Assembly: GCA_964247055.1 (NCBI GenBank) | Contig: OZ176056.1 | Span: 8,680,001 to 8,744,000 of the forward strand | From: Paragordius varius | Taxonomy: Eukaryota; Nematomorpha | DNA length: 64,000 bases | Direction: 5' to 3' | Shown: positions 55,303-64,000 of the stretch, piece after piece | How the letters are laid out: every line of letters begins with the position of its first letter | How positions within the stretch are numbered: the stretch's first letter is position 1 | Made by a program: the position numbers and the translations under genes | Notes under the pieces: model-generated | Database searches by the model: none | What the model was told of the DNA's origin: nothing | Seen by the model: only the letters and a program-made list of their open reading frames with translations

Positions 55303-56510
55303 TATATTCTTTGAATTTACCAGTGGTAGAAACTAAATCCCCTCCTTCCCGGAAACATCCACGTCCAACCTCATCCCACAGTCCCACTGCACATCCGTAA
55401 CACAATAAGGCTCAATTTGTATCAATATATCAATTCTGTCCATATGATCACCTATTTATATTCTTTTTAGCACGTTTTTTTATATTCCTTATATTTTTAT
55501 TTTTATCAAAATAAATACACAAATCAAATTAAATACCTAAATAGTTAGAATTGAAAAGTTAAAAGTTAAATATATTGTTTTGCTTTCGAAAAATATTTTG
55601 TGTTATAGTTTTAGGTTTTGTCATGTATATTTTCAATCTAAAAATTCCTTTGTGTACAATATATTAGGAGGATTAACAAAATTAAAAAATACACACTCCC
55701 AGAAATCGAGATCGAATACATATTGCCAAACGTGTGTTGAATATATAACCGAATTAAAAAATTATGCCAATACTACTCTAATGGTTTTTTTAGAATGCCT
55801 TAATCCATAGAAATCTTCAAAATAAAAATGACGCCATCTTACCATTTATAAACCCCGGTGAGAACAGTAACAAACGCAAAAGATAAAAAGATCCAAGTGA
55901 CACTATTGGTGACATTTAAAGCGCATGTATTACTAATTGCAAAAATATTAAGGATTAAACATTCTCGGCTAAAGCCGCTTTAAACTAATCTTATCAAATA
56001 ACAAAGAATTAACATTTAAAATCAAACAGAAGTAGGTTGGCGATGAATTCCTACATTTGGTTCACAAATACTTAAAAGACGTTGGGAATTAAAACAACTG
56101 GTGATTTTACTATGTAAATAATACATATAAAAATAAATGAATACCAACAATATAATATTTTTTACTACTCATACATTACTTTCGGCAATTTTGACTTAAT
56201 AATGATATTGATATCTAAATTACATCAAAATACATACGTTTAAAACTATAAGTATAATAAAAAAATGAGAGCTTATTTAAACTGTATTACATGCAATTAT
56301 TAAAGAATATACAGTAGTTCTTTATAATTTTGCTTTGCAGGAATGTATCCATCTTGCTAAAATGTAGTTATGAATATTTTAACGGACATTATTATAATTT
56401 GCAAATATTTATTTAATTTTTTCATTTTTTAACCATCACCTTTTGGAAAAAATATTAAAGCCCAACACTAAATTAATAACCAGAAATAATTGAAACATAT
56501 TATTTATCAA
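55303..56510. other. AT-rich unit DNA, unit 3
   Basis: Counterpart of 9410-10569, but with an extra stretch at about 55680-55780 not in units 1 and 2. An open frame here (55580-55810) has no ATG-led domain. This version may be the least decayed copy of the LINE ORF1-like remnant. Confidence 0.4.
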
Positions 56511-56692
56511 TTAGATTGGATAAGCATTTTCAAAAAAAGTAATGTTTTCCCACTGTTTGGCACATTCCTTTATCAAGGTATCACCGATCTTATACGATGC
56601 CAAAGTTGTGCCAGATATTTTGAACTGATATTGATTATCACTGCGGTTAAGAGCGGTCAATTTGTTGCAGGCATCATTAAAGTATTCATTGT
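56511..56692 (-). pseudogene. Exon-like ORF of unknown protein, unit 3
   Basis: Same 60-codon open frame as 10570-10751 (ACNKLTALNRSDNQYQ and AKQWENITFF). One residue (E versus K) differs from both other units. Confidence 0.45.
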
Positions 56693-57386
56693 CTTGTATA
56701 TTATATGTATATATATATATATATGTTAACCTCGCTCTCATAATCAAATGCTCAATTCCTTAAAAAAATCCTATATTTTGTCTTAACTATCAGAAAAATT
56801 ATTTAGGTATACAATTCAAACTAGCATATATCTTAAAACTATTCTTATGAACCTTAAATTATAAGATAAGAAAGACAACGCGTAAAAAAAATTATTTTCC
56901 ACATAAATTGCTTTTACAAGATCTATATAACATATAATATGTTAATATTGTAATTGATAAACGAGTGTAAATAAAGTAATAATGATAAAAAAAATTGACA
57001 CAGCTCGACAACTTAACAATTGAATGGTTAGAAGTTTAAAACTTAGAGTATACAATTTAGTGCAAACCTAAGAGTCGCAATCAGCTCTTTTTGAAACCGT
57101 TTTAAACATAATAAAAACCCAAAATTAGGGACCAAACGTTTCAGGTGGCCATAACATTTAGGAAAAAAAAGTTTTTATAACTTTTGGGGGAAAATTAAAA
57201 ACTTCTAAAAAAGATTGAGAACTACTGCAGCAAAAATAAATGCACGGTCCAGAAAAATGGTTGGTTTCAGAATTAAATAAAGGAGCACTAAATGACCAAC
57301 GTGCATTTAATGATTATTTTAAAATCTTACTAATAGAGGAAGAAACAAATATTAGCATCCTAGAAGTTGTACTATAAAATGTCATT
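56693..57386. other. AT-rich unit DNA, unit 3
   Basis: Counterpart of 10752-11450. Nothing recognised. Confidence 0.6.
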
Positions 57387-57650
57387 GGTATATCCCATTT
57401 ACCTTAAATTCACCCTTAAACAATTCAAATTTACCCTATAAATATTCAAAAATTTAATATTACCTATATTTTTTTATATTTTTAAAAAATAAAATTTTTG
57501 TTTTAAATTAAAATAATGCTGAAAAAATAATATAGCCATAAAGATATATTCCATATGATTAATGATTTATATTAGCCCAAAAACACCTAATTTATTTGTA
57601 GGATGAATTTGAATTGTTCAAGGGTGAATTTGATGATCTTAATGGTATAA
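57387..57650. mobile_element. Inverted-repeat element with empty RTE site, unit 3
   Basis: About 264 bp with arms holding TTCACCCTTAAACAATTCAAA and its complement. The sequence CATATGATTAATGATTTATA near 57552-57571 is continuous here and is where the LINE sits in unit 1. Confidence 0.7.
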
Positions 57651-57767
57651 AAAATATCATTCTTTAATGTATATATCTTTATTAAAAAATGTATTAGGGA
57701 GGGTTCTTTTAGTTTTAAGGCTTTTACTAAAAAATTTATTTGTTTTTATGGTAATTGGTGGATATCA

Positions 57768-58240
57768 GTAAAAACTGTAATTATAACGTACAAAAAGTAA
57801 AAATATATATAATTTTTTTCCAAGCCACCCTACTTTTGAAAATTTAATTTTTTTCCACATAAATTATATATTTACAATTATAAATATATAATCGATTGTG
57901 CTACTAATGTACATCTCTTTTTCATATTTCACAATATCAAACAATAATTCAAATTTACAGTAAAAACTGAAATTATACGAAAAAAAAGTAAAAATATAAA
58001 GACAAATATTTTTTTCTAAAAGACAACTATACTTTTGAAATCTTATTTTATATAAATCATTGGAATTGTAAAATATGAAATAGAGATATAAGGTAACACT
58101 ATCCATTATATATTTTTTGATTATAATTAAATAATTTATATAGAAAAGTCTAAGGTTTAAAATAGTATGATTGTCTTTTGAAAAAAATAATTATCTTTAT
58201 ATATTTACGTTGAGTCCGTATAATTTCAATTTTACTGTAA
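57768..58240. mobile_element. MITE family 1, two adjoining copies, unit 3
   Basis: A complete 286-bp copy (57955-58240) is preceded by a partial copy starting at about 57768 (CAGTAAAAACTGTAATTATA) that unit 1 lacks. Inverted ends as described for 14892-15176. Confidence 0.75.
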
Positions 58241-58582
58241 AAAATTGCGATTGAGCAAGTATGGTTGTCTCTTTAAAAAAATATTTATCTTTATATATTA
58301 CATCCGTATAATTTCAATTACTGTAAAATCGTGGAAGTAGCGCACATTATGTTTTGTAAAATATTTTCAGTAAAAATTATGCCCAAAATAAAATATATTG
58401 TAACTATATCTGATCAAAATAACCCTTGTAAAAAATTTCATTTTTAATTGTACATTTTAATTTTTGCCCTTCTAAAAAGGACTAGTTATCCTGAATTAAA
58501 CGATGCCGAGATTTAGCAATCAAATTGAAAAACAATTTAGATCGAAAGTTTGGACAAATATTCGGGGCGAACCTATAAATAT
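58241..58582. other. AT-rich spacer
   Basis: Includes the extra MITE 1 right arm (to about 58328), also present in unit 1. No gene. Confidence 0.6.
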
Positions 58583-58873
58583 CTATAGTTTCGGGAAAAA
58601 TCAAATTAAAAATTATACCATTTGCAAGTTGGTCATTTAACAGTTCAAATTGGTTTTAACATTAAGTTTTAAAATACTTTTGGAAAACAACATTTCTAAC
58701 AAAAAAATATTTTTAGATGATGATTTTGAATGTAAAAATATGTAATAAGAAACAGACTATAAGATAAATCAGTATGTAAATTATGGTAAGCAAAAATGTT
58801 TCACCAATTTGAATTGTTAAATTACCAACTTGAGCAAATGATATTAACTTTTTTATTTCATGCGAAACTATAG
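58583..58873. mobile_element. MITE family 2, unit 3
   Basis: Counterpart of 15519-15810, with ends CTATAGTTTCG and CGAAACTATAG. Confidence 0.8.
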
Positions 58874-59465
58874 AATTTATAAATTTAAATACTAATGTGA
58901 ACCATTGATCTCAATTGTTAAAATAAAAAAATTTATGCAAAATTTTCTTAAAAATATTTTTTCTACAAATATCTAAAAACCATAAAACTCATCCAGTTAA
59001 TAAAATAAAACTTTTGAATAATAAATTATTAATGATTGTGTAGCATCAAAAAATTGGCATTCGATTGTTTGTAAATATAATCCTATTTAGTGAAACGTAA
59101 ATAAATGATAACTACTTCCGCTTTGTGCAAATTTGGTAAAAAAATGTTTTTATATAAAGGTTAAAAAAAATTTGAGATGTGTTGGTTAAAAACTTGGTAA
59201 ATTATGATAATTAAAATTGAAAACTTATACCACAATTATTTAATTATTTAATGGTAAAGTGCTTCGGTTTAAATCCTGTAGCTCCAAGAACTCTATGAAA
59301 AATTTCAGAATTTGATAAGTTTTACATTTGCAACTCGTTGCATTTTAAAAAAATAATTAAATTTAAACTGTTATGACCTCTAAGTGAGTCATTTTTTTGT
59401 ATTATTTAATAATTATTAAATGCCTATTTTTGAATTAATTTTTTAAAAAACCAGCGCCCCTTCAA
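58874..59465. other. 3' flank of the LRR gene
   Basis: AT-rich, no coding sequence. No canonical AATAAA was found close to the predicted stop on the minus strand. Confidence 0.5.
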
Positions 59466-62327
59466 CTATGGGGCCCCCGATCTAGCTACAACATTTTTCC
59501 AAGTATTTCCGCATATACCTGAAACTTTTAGCTATCGAATGATATATGATTCTTAAAGAAATTTTTGATTGCCATTTTCGGCAAATAAAGCTAAAAAACA
59601 TAAACATTTATATATATTATATGACATACGTCCCAATTCAATGAGCAGTGTTTTAGTCCGGTTTTTGGAAAGATTTTCCCAGCCTGATATATTTTTAAGT
59701 CCCGAATGGTAGGCTGAGAAGTAATGTAATGCTGGTAAATTCGACAACTCTGAAATATTTAAGGAATCAAATCGATTGTAATTCAAAATTATTTGTTCAA
59801 TTGATTCATTATATGCAACGTTTGTAAAGTCAACGGAGGTGATATTACTTTTGATATAAAGGGTTTTTAAATGGGGCCATTTTACAATCGGTTTCAAGTC
59901 TCGCAACCCCAAAACATATAATTCTAAAAATTGAATATTATTTGATTTCATAAATAAGTCGGGAGTAACCGTAAAATAGGTGAGGGTCAAAGATTTTAGG
60001 GTTTTAGGGAAATATTGTGCGGAGTTTATTATGTTTGTATCACGACGACTCATAGTTCTGCCTTTTATGGTTAAGGAGCGAATCATAGGGAATTTTTGCA
60101 ATATGTCAGATAAATCATAATGATCTTCCGACGCGTACAAAATCACTTCTTTCGCGTTTAAATTTTTAGCACCAAAAGTTTTTGCGTATGATTTCACCTC
60201 AAGAGTTTCCAATCTAGGCAAATAAGCTTGCATGGCACTATCATTTGTTGCGTATAGAGTTAATCTCTTTATGCTTGAGTGATTAATATGACCTACCAAA
60301 CTAACTTTTTCAAGGTATAAAGTTACGTTTTGCAACATTGGAAAGAGATGTAAGATGGTCCAATTGAAATCTTTCCCAAAACCTAATATTTTAAGATCAA
60401 TCGATTCAACCATTGTATGTGTCGAAGACAATACCTTTAACAACTCATATGTATGATTAATATTTGCATCGTAATCTCGAAACCTAAGTTCTGTTGAATC
60501 GAGATGGACTGAAAAACGCGAGTTGAAGATACAATAATATATTTTTGGATTGGATTTGAAAAGCACTCTCGTCATATCACTGATTGATAATATATCCGTA
60601 CATTTACAATCATCTGACCAATATATATGTTGGCATTTAAAATTATTATAATTTTTACAATAGTCAATGTAATCATCATCCAGTAGCGTTATTAACTTTA
60701 ATATGTGCGTTTTATTGGCAAAATCGTAGATTACACCATCTTTGTATTCGCAAGCACCAATTAAATTGCCAATTTTAATAAAATCATTGATCACATCCGC
60801 ACATTTTAGCTTATTTTTCCCGATAACTATATGTGTACAATTAAGAATTAAAATTAATTTTCAAATCTCATTAATGGTTAAAAATGAATTAATCAAAAAA
60901 AGGATAGCAAATTGAAAAATCAATATTACCTATTGAAACATTATTCAATTCCATTGGACCCGTTGGCTGAGAAATTTTCTTTAAATATGGTGAGCTAATA
61001 TCAATTATTTGTAATTTGGGAAATTTTTGTATTCTATGTCAAATGTCTCAATAAAATTGTTTGAAATGTTTAAATATTACAGATTCATGAAATGAGATTG
61101 CCCTTTAAGTGAAACAATATTTGTGCAATCCAAAGAAGGAACTAGATGACTAATGTTATTATAGGCCAGATTTAAATGTGTAAGATTCGAAAGTTGTCGC
61201 CAAACATCCATAGGAATAGCAGATATTTGATTGTTTTCCAAGTTTAAAGAGTGCAAACTAGTCAGGTTAACATACAATAAATGACTAGCATTTATTTGAC
61301 CGTTTAATTTGTTATATCCCAAATTTAGGCTTTCTAACTCAGAACAAAGCCGGTACGTCTCGTTCACTTTCTCCAATCCTATCTGATTGTAACTTAATTT
61401 AAGAGATTTCAAGCTGGGACTACATACATCAGGCCAATTAGTTAATGAATTATTAGATAAATCCAATGTTTCTACATTATGTGCTGCATTGAATCCCCCA
61501 ATGACGACGGTTTTTAAGTTGTTTCCAACTTTCAAATGTTTTAAAGACGGTGGAACATTTTGTAGATTAATTGTCTCCAAATTGTTAGATAATAAAGTAA
61601 GATTTGTCAGTTTCGTTAACTTCCTTAATTTAAAATCCCAAAAATCCGCTAAAGATTGCGATGACAAACATGTATGACCATTCACCTCCAAACGTTTTAG
61701 TGATGATGAAAAATATTTTATTATGCTTAAATCAAACGGTGTTTGCACATTTATGGATAAGAAGGTTAAGTTAGATTGAGAACCCAAATGTATGAATAAT
61801 TGTTTCAATGCGGATTCAGATATTGATTTGTCCACTAGATTAATTTCCAGGCGGTTTAAATTGGGAAAAGTGATATCCCTTGTAGTATTAACCCTTTTAA
61901 TTTGAACATTATACAACTTTAATGCACTTATCCATGTTAGTTTTATATCGTTCAAGTTTAGCATTTCGAAATCGCAATTTATGAAATTTAAAACTAGAAA
62001 GGGTTTATCTAAAATGTTATAATCAAGCAGCTTCTTGTGGTAGCCAGACATTGATCCTGAACCACTATGGAAGATTTTATCTTCATCGTCGATCGGATAA
62101 TAAATATTTCTCTGCGAATCTAGTTTCGATAATTCTTTCAATTTATCTTTTAACATTTCCAGTTGTTTGTCCCCCATGTGGCTGCATTTTATTTCGTTCA
62201 ATTCACATTCGCATGATTTGGTTATATTGACGCACCAATCTCGAATAATTTTGTTCTCAATGAGTTCCTTGTGGGCTTTAATCAACGGACAAGCGAAGAA
62301 AAAAAGTAATATAAGTAAAAAATTCAT
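59466..62327 (-). CDS. Secreted leucine-rich-repeat protein, Toll-like double LRR ectodomain
   Basis: Starts at ATG 62327 with a signal peptide (residues 1-18, MNFLLILLFFFACPLIKA). A cysteine cap follows (Cys32, 39, 41, 48, LRRNT-like), then LRRs of 23-24 residues (for example VETLDLSNNSLTNWP, LESLNLGYNKLNG, LTHLNLAYNNISHL), an LRRCT-like segment (C459, C476), a second cysteine cluster near residue 520, and a second LRR block. Proposed exons: 62327-61081, 61033-60930, 60826-59630, 59518-59466, giving an open 866-residue frame. Introns are 47, 103 and 111 nt with donors GTAATA, GTAATA, GTATGT and acceptors ACATAG, ATATAG, TTTCAG. Without the last splice the frame ends at 59553. The first intron is doubtful: it lies in LRR-coding sequence, so the gene may instead carry a stop at 61077 and a one-base shift. 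No membrane segment or TIR domain is seen. Probably extracellular; ligand unknown. Confidence 0.72.
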
Positions 62328-62370
62328 TTCAAGTTTTTAACGAAAAATAAATTTAAAGCTAAAAGAGGGG

Positions 62371-62378
62371 CTTTTATA
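62371..62378 (-). promoter_or_regulatory. TATA box of the LRR gene
   Basis: TATAAAAG on the minus strand in a GC-rich setting (CTATAAAAGCCCC), about 50 nt upstream of the ATG. Normal TATA spacing would place transcription start near 62347 with a 5' UTR of about 20 nt. Supports 62327 as the true start and the gene being recently expressed. Confidence 0.65.
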
Positions 62379-62804
62379 GACTGCGAAATTTTTGTACTCT
62401 AAAAATCAAAATTAAAAATTTTGTAATTCAGCGAATCGTTCTTAACTCACCTTGTACGCAGTTTAAACATAACAAATTTTTGTAATGTATGAAATTATAT
62501 CGAAAATAATGATTTCTGGGAAAATTTTAAATTAGAAATAGGTAAATACAATTTAGGTAAACATCCATAGTGCTTTCTTGTTTCTCTTTTAAATAAATGA
62601 TATCTTTTCGTAGAACAAAATTATTTAACGCACTTTGGAAGTACAACCCATCTTTTTAGCTTTTACGCACCTAATGAAATTTTAAATATAAAATTAAAAA
62701 TGATAATATGTTCTATACATATAAAACGCCCCAATCAATATATGAAGTTGCTGGAAAAGGTTTGATATTAATCCAAACTATTATAAATATAATATGTTTC
62801 ACAT
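62379..62804. other. Upstream region of the LRR gene
   Basis: AT-rich. No gene or clear regulatory motif beyond the TATA box was recognised. Confidence 0.5.
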
Positions 62805-63050
62805 CATAGTAAAATTTGAAAATAAAAAATATGACTTTATAATATTTTTTTCAAAAAGACAACCACACTTTTTATAGCTTGATTTTATAATATGAAATAG
62901 ACATATATAATGTTAACACAATCAATTATATATTTTTTAGTTGTAATTAAACAAATTATAATGGAAAAATTAAGGTTTGAAAAAGTATGATTGTTGAAAA
63001 ATGCCTTTATATTTTTAGGTTTAGTCAGTATGATTTCATTTTTAATGTAG
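62805..63050. mobile_element. Diverged MITE family 1 copy
   Basis: Shares AAAAAGACAACCACACTTTTTA and the GTATGATTGT arm with family 1. The terminal TTACAGTAAAA is eroded. Lies outside the macro-repeat. Confidence 0.55.
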
Positions 63051-63581
63051 TTGTTTAAACATTGATTTTTTATCATAAACCATATAGTTATTGTGAAATA
63101 TGTAATTAAGAGTATTACCACCAATTTACAACTTTTTTACGAGCCATATATTTAAATTTCAGTATTGTTAAATTTTATAAATTATATATGAAAAATAAAA
63201 GGTATAACCCCCGATATGTTGTCTGAAAAAATACAACAAATTCAAAATATTTAACATGTTTTTGGAAGTCTGATCTAAATATAACAATAAACTTCCTTTA
63301 ACCAATTTTTATAGACTAATAATTTTAAATTTTATTTGTAAAGTTTAATTTTAATAAATCGAGATATGAATTATAAAGGTTGTATTGACTAAACTTAAAA
63401 ATAACCTTTGTTTTCATTAAAAACAACATTTATATAAAGGTACAGTTACCTTAAAATTAAAATTGGAAGATTTTTAAAATAAAAAAACTAGGCTGGTCAA
63501 ATAGTTTAAAATTAGATTTTTATTAAGAATGAGAAAAAACAAGAGCTCTCAAAATTTTTCTAAATCAAATTAAAATTAAAG
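63051..63581. other. AT-rich DNA, nothing recognised
   Basis: No gene, repeat or RNA seen. Confidence 0.5.
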
Positions 63582-63852
63582 TACAGTAAATACTATGATT
63601 ATAAGGACAAAAGCTAAAAATATAAAGACAAATTATTTTTAAAAATATAACCCTTTTAAACTTTAATTAATCCTTTAAAAATCATTTATTAAAAATAATG
63701 TAATTGATTGTGTTATCAATATAAATATCTATTTTATACTTTATTGTTAAACAATGAGTTAAAAATCAAGATCTAAAAAGTATGTTTGTCTTTTGGTAAA
63801 AAACATTTGTCTTTATATTTTAACGGTTTGTCCGTATCAATGTTTACTGTAA
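63582..63852. mobile_element. MITE family 1 copy near window end
   Basis: Begins TACAGTAAATACTATGATTA, contains AAAAATATAAAGACAAATT, and ends GTCCGTATCAATGTTTACTG. Inverted ends as in the other copies, with moderate divergence. Confidence 0.65.
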
Positions 63853-64000
63853 TCATACATTAAATTTATAAATTACTTATAATACTCTAATTAAGAACAG
63901 TTACGAGATTATTATTATTGATTATTTTGGAATTTCAGTCCATGACTTTTTAAGGAAACCTTATATCCCAGAGCGATGTAAAACTTTTTTAACAATTATG
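63853..64000. other. AT-rich DNA at window end
   Basis: Nothing recognised. Confidence 0.5.

Larger units (their letters stand above)
43565..60473. repeat. Macro-repeat unit 3 (ends inside LRR gene)
   Basis: Third copy. Collinear with unit 1 up to the LRR gene: 57540-60473 matches 14690-17402 without the RTE. At about 60473 homology to unit 1 stops; the LRR gene continues here with its own 5' half, whereas unit 1 switches to the tail sequence. This marks the right edge of the array and suggests the intact gene is the source of the copied segment. Confidence 0.88.

Noticed and set aside
57864-58106. Minus-strand ORF (similar at 14858-15043 and 62885-63124)
   Set aside because: All three lie on MITE family 1 copies and have no domain.
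61489-61677. Plus-strand ORF within the LRR gene
   Set aside because: Antisense shadow of the LRR exon.

Overview
The window is very AT-rich nuclear DNA from an animal, most likely an arthropod. The grounds are an RTE-clade LINE, a remnant of a LINE with a restriction-like endonuclease, short GT-AG introns (103 and 111 nt), inverted-repeat transposons, and a secreted leucine-rich-repeat (LRR) gene with a Toll-like ectodomain. Nothing looks bacterial. I could not fix the species.

Most of the window is a direct tandem array of a very large unit, seen about three times. Unit 1 spans about 1-22170 (its left end is cut by the window), unit 2 about 22170-43565, and unit 3 about 43565-60473. Each unit runs in the same order: satellite A (16/17-bp monomer with CAACTG); a ~400-bp spacer; satellite B (32-bp monomer with TTTAACCG, 2.4, 6.3 and 4.8 kb in the three units); then 8-9 kb of AT-rich DNA. 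That last part carries a GC-rich twin-hairpin module, an MCM8/9-like exon fragment, the 3' end of an RLE-type LINE, and an exon-like minus-strand ORF. Next comes an LRR-gene segment (units 1 and 3; deleted in unit 2), then a tail (units 1 and 2) with inverted repeats, a poly-G tract and an inverted twin-hairpin module. Satellite length and a few insertions and deletions explain most of the 19-27 kb variation in spacing.

Unit 1 carries a nearly full-length RTE LINE (11638-14686) that is absent from unit 3, where the empty site is preserved. Its coding region changes frame five times. Several inverted-repeat (MITE-like) families sit around the LRR segment.

The only gene that looks possibly functional is the minus-strand LRR gene at 59466-62327. 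It has a TATA box, a signal peptide, two LRR blocks and three candidate introns. The first intron is only 47 nt and lies inside what reads as an LRR, so the gene is either recently broken or newly intronised. Unit 1 holds a 5'-truncated copy with a nonsense codon and a lost splice acceptor; unit 2 has lost the segment. The full gene is therefore probably the source, and the array carries decayed copies. Beyond 62380 there is AT-rich DNA with two diverged MITE copies and no gene I can support.
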